This document shows positions 1 through 10,362 of a stretch of DNA of 10,362 nt, piece after piece (position 1 is the first letter of the stretch; every line of letters begins with the position of its first letter). The notes beneath the pieces are model-generated. The model worked only from the letters and a program-made list of their open reading frames with translations. It did not search any database and was not told where the DNA came from. The stretch covers positions 1,029 through 11,390 of the forward strand of contig NZ_NPEF01000130.1 of assembly GCF_002811955.1 (NCBI RefSeq), given 5' to 3'. The DNA comes from Leptospira ellisii. Lineage in GTDB: Bacteria; Spirochaetota; Leptospiria; Leptospirales; Leptospiraceae. Both the position numbers and the translations under genes were made by a program.

Positions 1-41
1 GGTCCATCTACCCGACTCAGATCCAAGCGATCCTCGACGCG
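1..41 (+). repeat. Inverted copy of an internal piece of the HpcH/CitE-type gene, at the window edge
   Basis: Bases 1-41 are identical, base for base, to the reverse complement of 3530-3570. Read on the plus strand they encode SIYPTQIQAILDA, the same residues found near position 253-265 of the lyase encoded at 3332-4324. The match stops at base 42. There the mtnA sequence and the lyase sequence share only the four bases CGCG, so the join has microhomology rather than a long repeat. The match runs to the window edge and may continue to the left. Either a real inversion or duplication, or a chimeric read at a contig end, would produce this. Confidence 0.95.
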
Positions 42-790
42 GTGTCTCCGTTGGAGGCGATCCGATCCGCTCCTACGATGACCGCGTCCACCTTTCTTGT
101 GGACATCAGCCAGCCGGCCATGTTGTCCGTGATCAGATACGCGGGAATTCCTTCCTCTTTCATTTCCCAAGCGGTCAATCGCGCTCCCTGCAGATACGGT
201 CTCGTTTCATCCGCATAAACGGTTACGGAATGTCCCGCGTCCCGCAGACTTCGAATCACCCCCAAAGCGGTTCCGTGTCCGGCGGTCGCAAGCGCGCCCG
301 TGTTACAATGAGTGACGATGTGCAGATCGCTAGGCGAATTCGGAAACAAGGAAAGTCCGTTTCTCGCGAGTGCGAGATTATTGCCCAGATCCTCTTCCAA
401 CATGAATAAGGCGAAGGTCTCCGCGCCGTTTTTCAGATCGGAAAGGGTCGTTTGAGAATACGATTTTTCAGGGAAACGGGAAAGGAATTCCTCGATCGCG
501 AGCCGAAGATTCACCGCCGTGGGTCTGGATTCCAACAATTCGGTTAATTTTTTATTGAGTTCGGAATAGGAGGGTTTGGAGGAACATCCGTTGAGATACA
601 ACGCGATGCCGAACGCTCCGGTGATCGCGATCGCGGGAGCGCCTCGCACCGCCATTTCCCGAATCGCGTGAATGACGTCCTCCATGGTGGTCGCGGTAAG
701 ATACGAAGCGGATCCGGGAAGAACTCTCTGATCCAAAAGGATTAGTTTCTCGTCGTTCCAAAGAATCGGTTTTAGTCCTGATTTCTGCAT
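17..790 (-). CDS. mtnA: Methylthioribose-1-phosphate isomerase, 3' end lost at a chimeric junction
   Basis: MtnA converts 5-methylthioribose 1-phosphate to 5-methylthioribulose 1-phosphate in cytosolic methionine salvage; it belongs to the eIF2B-related family. Visible hallmarks are RGAPA at residues 49-53, HCNTG with the expected catalytic cysteine C162, ADETRP at 193-198, and VGADRI with the expected catalytic aspartate D242. Family members are usually about 340-370 residues, but this frame stops after 257. True MtnA sequence ends near NGDTA (residues 247-251). The last six residues, SRIAWI, and the stop codon are antisense sequence of the lyase gene, so the usual continuation (N-K-I-G-T type) is absent and the C-terminal part of the Rossmann-like domain is missing. 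The start at 790 is the first in frame and precedes the family homology by a normal distance; only a weak GGCGG lies upstream. As written, the product would be inactive. Whether the gene is really broken depends on whether the junction is real. Confidence 0.88.
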   Translation of the reverse strand: MQKSGLKPILWNDEKLILLDQRVLPGSASYLTATTMEDVIHAIREMAVRGAPAIAITGAFGIALYLNGCSSKPSYSELNKKLTELLESRPTAVNLRLAIEEFLSRFPEKSYSQTTLSDLKNGAETFALFMLEEDLGNNLALARNGLSLFPNSPSDLHIVTHCNTGALATAGHGTALGVIRSLRDAGHSVTVYADETRPYLQGARLTAWEMKEEGIPAYLITDNMAGWLMSTRKVDAVIVGADRIASNGDTASRIAWI

Positions 791-823
791 TTTTTTCCGC
801 CAAACCCTAAAGGAGAGAACCCC

Positions 824-853
824 ATTTTACGATTCATTGAATGTGATTGAAAA
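824..853 (-). promoter_or_regulatory. Possible mtnA promoter
   Basis: On the minus strand a TAAAAT box (829-824) is preceded by TTTTCA (853-848) with an 18-bp spacer, which would give a 5' untranslated region of about 30 nt before mtnA. The -10 box is good and the -35 box is poor. This is based on position and consensus only. Confidence 0.3.
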
Positions 854-906
854 TCATTCTCCCTCTCCCGGAGAATGAGGAAACCCGGGGTGAATTTAAG
901 CCCCGG
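854..906. other. Two adjacent hairpins between divergent mtnA and rhomboid genes
   Basis: The first hairpin has a perfect 9-bp stem, TCATTCTCC (854-862) with GGAGAATGA (870-878) and a 7-nt loop. The second has a 6-bp all-G/C stem, CCGGGG (885-890) with CCCCGG (901-906) and a 10-nt loop. Neither is followed by a T run on either strand, so they are not typical intrinsic terminators. They lie upstream of the likely promoters of both divergent genes, which would make them DNA-level sites or a small dispersed palindrome rather than leader RNA. Confidence 0.5.
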
Positions 907-916
907 CTTTGCCTGC

Positions 917-944
917 TTGACTCTCTGACCACAGTTCGTATTCT
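917..944 (+). promoter_or_regulatory. Promoter of the rhomboid gene, probably giving a leaderless mRNA
   Basis: TTGACT (917-922) and TATTCT (939-944) are separated by 16 bp, a good sigma-70-type match at -35 and a fair one at -10. Transcription would start about 7 nt downstream of TATTCT, at or within a base of the ATG at 952. No Shine-Dalgarno sequence precedes that ATG, which agrees with a leaderless transcript. Confidence 0.5.
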
Positions 945-949
945 ATCCC

Positions 950-1935
<986 letters not shown>

Positions 1936-1980
1936 ACGTTTTCCGACTCCCGTAAATATAATTTTTTTCTAAGAAAAACC

Positions 1981-2031
1981 TTCTTATCGACTGTTAATAA
2001 TGGACGGAAGGCTTGCATTTTCCGATAAGAA
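1981..2031. repeat. 9-bp inverted repeat in the promoter region of the gene at 2062
   Basis: TTCTTATCG (1981-1989) is repeated inverted as CGATAAGAA (2023-2031), a perfect 9-bp match with a 33-bp gap. The right arm lies about 30 bp before the downstream start codon and overlaps a weak promoter candidate (TTGCAT at 2013-2018, TAGAAC at 2035-2040, 16-bp spacer). The arrangement would suit an operator with two half-sites or a long hairpin; no regulator can be named. Confidence 0.35.
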
Positions 2032-2061
2032 TAATAGAACTATTGAAATAGGAATCGGATC

Positions 2062-2535
2062 GTGTCCCAAAATAAAAAGAGCGCTTTATTCGACATCTTA
2101 AAACGAGAGAGGCTGGAAAAACTCGCTAAAACGAACAAGGAGCCTTCGCCCAAGAATTCGAATTCCCCGGATTCCCCCAAGGTCGCGTCCTCCGAACCGA
2201 TCGACAAATCACAACCGACCTCGGATAAAAAGGAAGGCGCCGGCTTTCGGATCTATAAGGCGATGGACGAAATCAAACTGGACATCCGTTATTACTTTCT
2301 CGAGGACGAATTTCGCGATAAGATCGCGGCCATATACAATAAGAACGAAACCCATTTGGAACGTCTGGGAATCGAACCCAAAAAATATCTGGACTATGCG
2401 AGAGAGACCTTCGACCGTTATAAACAACTCAATAAAAAAATGCCCTTGGATCCTATGAACAAAAAATCCTGGGAATACGTGGAAAAAAGCCTCAACGAGC
2501 TGATCGCAAAACTTCTGGAAAAGTTCGTTAAGTAA
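2062..2535 (+). CDS. Conserved-looking charged protein of unknown function
   Basis: I do not recognise this 157-residue protein. It starts with GTG, with AGGA about 9 nt upstream. The first ~65 residues are rich in Lys, Ser, Pro and Asn and are probably disordered. They open with SALFDILKRERLEKL, which looks like a short amphipathic helix. From about residue 66 the composition becomes that of a folded helical domain with many Lys/Glu and aromatic residues, for example DIRYYFLEDEF and KKYLDYARETFDRYKQL. There is no signal peptide, membrane helix, cysteine or enzyme motif, so it should be cytosolic. It sits 126 bp after the rhomboid gene and 80 bp before the membrane-protein gene on the same strand, without a clear terminator on either side, so co-transcription is possible. 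Confidence 0.8.
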   Translation: MSQNKKSALFDILKRERLEKLAKTNKEPSPKNSNSPDSPKVASSEPIDKSQPTSDKKEGAGFRIYKAMDEIKLDIRYYFLEDEFRDKIAAIYNKNETHLERLGIEPKKYLDYARETFDRYKQLNKKMPLDPMNKKSWEYVEKSLNELIAKLLEKFVK

Positions 2536-2615
2536 TTAAATAATCCTTACCTTCTTTTCGATCGGATCTCCGTCACAATTTTGGCTCCCCGTCCGTCTTC
2601 CTTCCGGAGAGACAG

Positions 2616-3236
2616 ATGACATTGAAAAAACTACACTATTTTTCGGGATTGTTTTTGACGGTCTTTATCGGAATTCATTTAGGAAACCATTTGACCGGTT
2701 TGTTCGGAGCGGAGATTCACATCTCCGTTATGGAGGTGTTGCGCAAGGTGTACCGTAACCCGTTCGTGGAATTTTTTCTTCTGAGCGCGGTGGCGATCCA
2801 GATCGTTTCGGGACCGATTCTCGTTTTTCGCAGGTTGAAATCCAAGGAGATCGAAGTCGATCGTCTGCAAATCGCGAGCGGTTTATATCTGGCCGTTTTT
2901 CTTACGATACACGTTTCCGCAGTGATGACAGGAAGATTTTTTCTTCACTTGGACACGAACTTTTATTTCGGAGCTGCGGGGATCAATCGGTTTCCCTTCA
3001 GTCTGTTTTTCATTCCGTATTATTCCCTGGCGGTTCTGTCGATTTTCGCGCACGTCGCGTCGATTCATAGACAAAAGATGAAATCGGACGTATTCGGGTT
3101 TTCCCCAAAAAAACAGTCGAATGCGATCCTGATTTCGGGTTTTCTCACGCTTTGTATTTTGATGTTCGCTTTGACGGACGGTTTTCGGGGAGTGGAGATT
3201 CCTGCTCCGTATCGCATTTTGACCGGGGGAAAATGA
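2616..3236 (+). CDS. Five-helix, histidine-rich membrane protein, cytochrome-b-like, function unknown
   Basis: The 206-residue protein has five hydrophobic segments, at about residues 8-30, 50-71, 85-106, 126-148 and 170-190. Histidines sit inside or at the ends of helices: H7, H21 and H25 in helix 1, H99 in helix 3, H146 and H151 in helix 4. Size, helix number and buried histidines resemble the heme-b membrane anchor of succinate dehydrogenase / fumarate reductase (SdhC/FrdC fold). No flavoprotein or iron-sulfur subunit gene is adjacent, so it is not a normal sdh operon. The ATG at 2616 has a good Shine-Dalgarno, GGAGAG at 2606-2611; a short imperfect stem (GTCT 2595-2598 with AGAC 2610-2613) could partly cover it. 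A quinone-linked heme protein is my inference; a heme-free membrane protein remains possible. Confidence 0.8.
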   Translation: MTLKKLHYFSGLFLTVFIGIHLGNHLTGLFGAEIHISVMEVLRKVYRNPFVEFFLLSAVAIQIVSGPILVFRRLKSKEIEVDRLQIASGLYLAVFLTIHVSAVMTGRFFLHLDTNFYFGAAGINRFPFSLFFIPYYSLAVLSIFAHVASIHRQKMKSDVFGFSPKKQSNAILISGFLTLCILMFALTDGFRGVEIPAPYRILTGGK

Positions 3237-3274
3237 GGCGGAAAGTCGGAGCCCGCTTAGGGCCGATAATTCCG

Positions 3275-3310
3275 ATTAGAAAAGCCGCAATTACTTGCGG
3301 CTTTTCTAAT
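3275..3310. terminator. Bidirectional intrinsic terminator between convergent genes
   Basis: A perfect 16-bp stem (3275-3290 with 3295-3310) closes a 4-nt TTAC loop. The GCCGCAA core is flanked by A/T-rich arms that supply a T tract on both strands. It lies 38 bp after the plus-strand membrane-protein gene and 21 bp after the minus-strand lyase gene, so it can serve both. A second A/T-only palindrome (3310-3325) directly adjoins it. Confidence 0.9.
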
Positions 3311-3331
3311 TTAGAAAATTCTAAACTAAAA

Positions 3332-4325
<994 letters not shown>

Positions 4326-4427
4326 GAGATACCTTTAATTCTTATTTCGAGCCTGCAGTGGGGTTGAAAAAGGCTCTAAATACAGATTTTGGAAGCGCAG
4401 GGCTCTGTAAACCGATTTTCCGGAGGA

Positions 4428-5363
4428 TCAAGCCTCAAGGAGTTTGAGAATGACCGCTTTTTGGGCGTCCAGTCGATTCTCCGCTTGCTGAAAGATGATC
4501 GATCGATCCGATAAGACCACGTCTCTGGTGATTTCGTAACCCGCGTGGATCGGCATGTCGTGCATCACTTTCGCTTTCGTTTTTTCCATCAGGGAAGAAT
4601 TGATCTGATAAGGCATCATCAATTCCATTCTTCTTTGTTTTTTGTCCGCGTAGGACGGATCGTTGAAGAATTCCATATCGAGCCAAGTGTCCGTGTAGAC
4701 GTAATCGGCGTTTTGAACCGCCTTTTCCAGATCGTTTTCCCAGGTTAGGGTGCCTTTGGACTTGGCTCTTTCCACGGTCGGTTCGTGGATGTTTTCCTTT
4801 TCCGCGATGGGTGTAACGAGCGTAAGGCGAACTCCGAGTGCGGCGGTAATTCCTATGAGAGAATTGACCACGTTGTTATGAACGCCCACGTATGTGAGAC
4901 GGACCTGATCGAGAGGACGTTCCGGTTTGTCGAGTGCGATCGTCATGATGTCGGCCAAGGATTGACAAGGATGGAACATGTTGTCGCATCCGTTGATGAC
5001 CGGAACCTGTGAGCCGTTCCGCATCGCGAGTAGGTCCTCGTGTTTTTTCAGACGGGCCATGATTACGGAGACGTTTCTGGAAAGATATCTCGCTTCGAGA
5101 TCTATGTCGGAAAGTTGGAAGTTAGACGCCATCCAGTCCAGATAAATTCCGTGTCCCCCCATTTCGGTCATAGCGACTTCGAAAGAAACCCTGGTTCTCG
5201 TGGACGTTTTTTGGAATAACATCGCCAAGGAGCGTCCGCTGAGATGTCCCGCATAGTTGACCCGGTTCTTTTTTACGTGGATGGCGAAGTTCAAAAGATC
5301 CAGGATTTCGGAATCGGACCAGTCTTCCCAGGAGATCAGATGTTTTACTGCGGTTTCGGACAT
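4428..5363 (-). CDS. argF: Ornithine carbamoyltransferase (ArgF-type), with altered substrate motifs
   Basis: ArgF makes citrulline from ornithine and carbamoyl phosphate in cytosolic arginine synthesis. At 311 residues the length is normal. The carbamoyl-phosphate site is intact: STRTR (54-58) in KTSTRTRVSFE, and HPCQ (131-134) in MFHPCQSLAD, which is the form typical of ornithine rather than aspartate transcarbamylases. The amino-acid side differs from textbook ArgF. The HCLP motif, whose cysteine binds ornithine in E. coli, reads HDMP (268-271), and the SMG-type loop after YTDTW is LDMEFFN (228-234). The region after YLDW (74-77) also departs from the usual DxQ-LGRGE pattern. It could therefore use an acylated ornithine or simply be a divergent lineage version; ArgF remains the best call. 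No Shine-Dalgarno precedes the ATG, and a TATTCT box ends 6 nt before it, suggesting a leaderless mRNA. The upstream gene on this strand has its own terminator, so argF likely starts its own transcript. Confidence 0.9.
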   Translation of the reverse strand: MSETAVKHLISWEDWSDSEILDLLNFAIHVKKNRVNYAGHLSGRSLAMLFQKTSTRTRVSFEVAMTEMGGHGIYLDWMASNFQLSDIDLEARYLSRNVSVIMARLKKHEDLLAMRNGSQVPVINGCDNMFHPCQSLADIMTIALDKPERPLDQVRLTYVGVHNNVVNSLIGITAALGVRLTLVTPIAEKENIHEPTVERAKSKGTLTWENDLEKAVQNADYVYTDTWLDMEFFNDPSYADKKQRRMELMMPYQINSSLMEKTKAKVMHDMPIHAGYEITRDVVLSDRSIIFQQAENRLDAQKAVILKLLEA

Positions 5364-5369
5364 AACGAT

Positions 5370-5377
5370 AGAATATA
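5370..5377 (-). promoter_or_regulatory. argF -10 box placed for a leaderless transcript
   Basis: On the minus strand the bases before ATG read TATATATTCTATCGTT. TATTCT (5375-5370) would put transcription start on the A of the ATG; the alternative TATATT (5377-5372) gives about 2 nt of leader. No convincing -35 hexamer lies 16-18 bp upstream. Confidence 0.4.
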
Positions 5378-5439
5378 TACAGAAAACAAAACGGAAGTTG
5401 TTTCGTAAATGAAAATAGATAGGAACGCCGTCGCGTTAA

Positions 5440-5465
5440 AAAAATAGGGGCTGTTGAGCCCCCTC
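5440..5465 (-). terminator. Intrinsic terminator downstream of the small gene at 5519-5839
   Basis: On the minus strand GGGGCT (5462-5457), loop CAAC, and AGCCCC (5452-5447) form a G/C-rich 6-bp stem followed directly by TATTTTTTT. Orientation and tail fit only the minus strand, so it ends the transcript before argF. Confidence 0.8.
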
Positions 5466-5499
5466 AAGAGACGCATGGTTTTTTGGGGAACAAATTCGA

Positions 5500-5519
5500 A
5501 AAGACCGTTTCGGGTCCTT
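5500..5519 (-). terminator. Weak hairpin at the stop codon of the small gene
   Basis: AAGGACC (5519-5513) pairs with GGTCTTT (5506-5500) on the minus strand around a CGAAAC loop, with one G-U pair and only a short T tail. It is weaker than the terminator about 35 bp further on and may only protect the 3' end. Confidence 0.35.
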
Positions 5520-5839
5520 TAAGAAGCGAGTTCTAACGCGATCAATAAATCCGGAATGCGGACGGTTTGGTGGAATTGAATTCCGAGGATATAACCTCTG
5601 TCATCCGGTCTGCAAACCTGCCTTTGTACACTTCCTTGAAATCGGAACTGTAGGTTCAAGTTCGGGGAACCGATTTGTCCGCTGATCGGAGACCCGTTTA
5701 GAAAGTTGAGTTCCCGAGGGGACGTGAGCGTGATTCCGTCTTCTTTGATTTTTAGGATTTCGAAAAAATCCTCCAAACCGTCGATTCGGAGTTCCAGTCC
5801 TTTGAGGATTTTAGAGGGGGTAAGGGGAATCCCTTCCAT
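5519..5839 (-). CDS. Small protein of unknown function, weakly PilZ-like
   Basis: This 106-residue protein starts at ATG 5839, preceded by AAAGG at about 8 nt, nearly the same start context as the lyase gene at 4324. It ends just before an intrinsic terminator, so it is probably a single-gene unit. The sequence alternates short hydrophobic strands and turns, suggesting a small beta-barrel. The part QVCRPDDRGYILGIQF resembles the last strands of PilZ domains, which bind cyclic di-GMP. The PilZ ligand motifs RxxxR and (D/N)xSxxG are not present, so if it is PilZ it is a degenerate, probably non-binding one. There is no signal peptide or membrane segment. The PilZ link is a pattern impression only. 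Confidence 0.7.
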   Translation of the reverse strand: MEGIPLTPSKILKGLELRIDGLEDFFEILKIKEDGITLTSPRELNFLNGSPISGQIGSPNLNLQFRFQGSVQRQVCRPDDRGYILGIQFHQTVRIPDLLIALELAS

Positions 5840-6243
5840 AAAAATACCTTTCTACTTTAAGATAAGGAGAATATAACCCGTTCCTGTTACATTCGATTTA
5901 CTTGAACAATACGAAAGAATAAAAAGGTCGGCGGTCGGATGAAACGGGGCTCTTCGACAAAAACGAATCGGCCGTCGTTGTTGCGACGGTCTTACCGAAA
6001 AACGCGGGCGCCCCACCCTCGTTGGGTGGAGGAGGTGGGTTTGGCGGGCAAGGTGCGGAAAATTTTCCTATCACAAAAGAACGACTTTTTCCAGAAAAAA
6101 ACGATCCTTACGAAGGAATTCCGACGGAAAGAATTCCCCTTTACACAATGTCCGTTTCGAAGAAGGGCAATTTCTTTCCCGCGTTTAATTGCTGACACTG
6201 CGCTTCCCGGGAAAATTCTGGAACGAGGTAGGCGGAAAGAGTC
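5840..6243. other. 404-bp spacer before prfC with hairpins and a protein-like open frame
   Basis: No gene with a convincing start is seen. Two short G/C hairpins stand out: CCGTCG...CGACGG (5972-5989) and CCACCC (6013-6018) with GGGTGG (6024-6029). One plus-strand frame is open from 5923 to a TGA ending at 6192 and its later half reads like protein (GFGGQGAENFPITKERLF, then NDPYEGIPTERIPLYT), but it has no ATG or GTG near its front. Another frame, ATG 5939 to TGA 6247, overlaps the prfC start by four bases but is Arg/Lys-rich like an out-of-frame shadow. The region may be a dispersed palindromic repeat, a gene remnant, or leader DNA of prfC. Confidence 0.4.
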
Positions 6244-7848
<1,605 letters not shown>

Positions 7849-7878
7849 GACGTATTTCTTCCGCTTTCGATCGAAAAT

Positions 7879-7923
7879 CTTGTCCTAATAGCGATTTTGC
7901 TAAAACGAAGATCCCTTTTTTTT
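7879..7923 (+). terminator. Possible weak terminator of prfC
   Basis: An imperfect hairpin (ATCTT 7878-7882 with AAGAT near 7908-7912, and TAGC/GCTA inside) is followed by eight T residues at 7916-7923. The distance from the prfC stop (about 30 nt) is right, but the stem is bulged and low in G/C. Confidence 0.35.
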
Positions 7924-8088
7924 AAAATCCGATTTCATTTCCTCGTTTCTCGGACGGGTGCAACCGCCGTGGTCAACTCGGTTTCCCTTTTTCGAACGTT
8001 TTGAATCGAAAGAAAAATCTTTTTCCTTTCGGTAAGAATCGAAACCTTTTTCGAGTCTGATAAAGCGTATTTGCACCAGATGTCTTTG

Positions 8089-8125
8089 AGGCGGAGAGGC
8101 TTTGAGCCACTTCGCCTGTTTTTTT
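8089..8125 (+). terminator. Strong plus-strand intrinsic terminator
   Basis: AGGCGGAG (8089-8096) pairs with CTTCGCCT (8110-8117), eight pairs with one G-U, and an inner GGCT/AGCC stem with a TTG loop continues it. Seven T residues follow at 8119-8125. No T tail exists in the other direction, so it ends plus-strand transcription, either of prfC read-through or of an unannotated RNA. Confidence 0.75.
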
Positions 8126-8231
8126 GTACGGGCGACGTTTTATTCGAGTTTTACCCTAAGTCGGCGAAGGTCTGGAAATCTTGAAACCGGTTTTTTCGAT
8201 TTTTACTGAATCGGAATCGCTGTGATCGCAT

Positions 8232-8260
8232 AAAAAAAGCCGGTTTTAAAACCGGCTTTT
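8232..8260. terminator. Terminator after the iron-sulfur gene (minus strand), probably bidirectional
   Basis: Bases 8235-8260 form a perfect 26-nt palindrome with GCCGG/CCGGC at its core and A4/T4 outer arms. On the minus strand the stem runs into seven T residues (8238-8232), 68 bp or more after the gene's stop; on the plus strand the T tail is shorter. Confidence 0.85.
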
Positions 8261-8263
8261 CCC

Positions 8264-8299
8264 GTTTTCGGACCGCGACTAAAGCCGAAATCCGAAAAC
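8264..8299. repeat. 9-bp inverted repeat in the 3' region of the iron-sulfur gene
   Basis: GTTTTCGGA (8264-8272) and TCCGAAAAC (8291-8299) match perfectly with an 18-nt gap. It lies between the stop codon at 8328 and the terminator, so it would form a second hairpin in the same mRNA tail. Confidence 0.6.
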
Positions 8300-8327
8300 A
8301 CTTTCGTAAAATCTAAATTAGAATTTG

Positions 8328-10362
<2,035 letters not shown>

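Larger units (their letters stand above)
7849..8327. other. 479-bp spacer with several hairpins between prfC and the iron-sulfur gene
   Basis: No plausible gene is seen on either strand. From left to right it holds the weak prfC terminator; a hairpin at 8007-8031 (CGAAAG...CTTTCG with A5/T5 pairing inside and one bulged C); a clear plus-strand terminator at 8089-8125; and two minus-strand hairpins just after the iron-sulfur gene. GAATCGAAA occurs twice, at 8003 and 8036. Since the plus-strand terminator lies about 280 nt past prfC, the stretch either is a long 3' untranslated region or contains a small RNA gene. Confidence 0.4.

Noticed and set aside
881..940. Cobalamin-riboswitch-like wording (GGTGAA near CCGG pairs)
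   Set aside because: The B12 box and the CCCGCAACTG-type core are absent, and the resemblance is limited to a G/C hairpin.
2001..2017. Sigma-54-like promoter TGGAC...TTGCA
   Set aside because: Eleven bases separate the GG and GC elements instead of the required ten, and the -24 element lacks the TGGCAC form.

Overview
The window looks like chromosomal DNA from a spirochaete, most likely Leptospira. I base this on recognition of the protein set and the compact layout, not on a database search. Base composition is fairly balanced, which would fit one of the higher-GC Leptospira species better than L. interrogans. I see no tRNA, rRNA, insertion sequence, phage gene or CRISPR array. Both window edges cut through genes, so this may be a whole draft contig.

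Layout from left to right. Positions 1-41 are an exact inverted copy of part of the aldolase gene near 3.5 kb, fused to the 3' side of mtnA (minus strand, methionine salvage), which therefore loses its last third. Divergent from mtnA is a plus-strand run: a rhomboid protease with a cysteine-rich tail, a charged protein of unknown function, and a five-helix, histidine-rich membrane protein that resembles a diheme cytochrome b anchor. A perfect 16-bp hairpin separates this run from a convergent minus-strand pair: an HpcH/CitE-type lyase and, upstream of it, argF. A small minus-strand gene with its own terminator follows, then a 404-bp spacer, then plus-strand prfC (release factor 3). A 479-bp spacer carries several hairpins. 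The last gene, minus strand and cut by the right edge, is a membrane iron-sulfur oxidoreductase of the EtfD / heterodisulfide-reductase type, expected to pass electrons from fatty-acid oxidation to menaquinone.

Most genes are ordinary core metabolism and do not form one pathway. Fatty-acid oxidation is known to be the main carbon and energy route of Leptospira, which fits an EtfD-like protein. No novel multi-gene system is evident. The items most worth checking are the chimeric junction at the left edge, the altered ornithine-binding motifs of ArgF, the four-cysteine tail of the rhomboid, the probable leaderless starts of two genes, and a possible small RNA after prfC.
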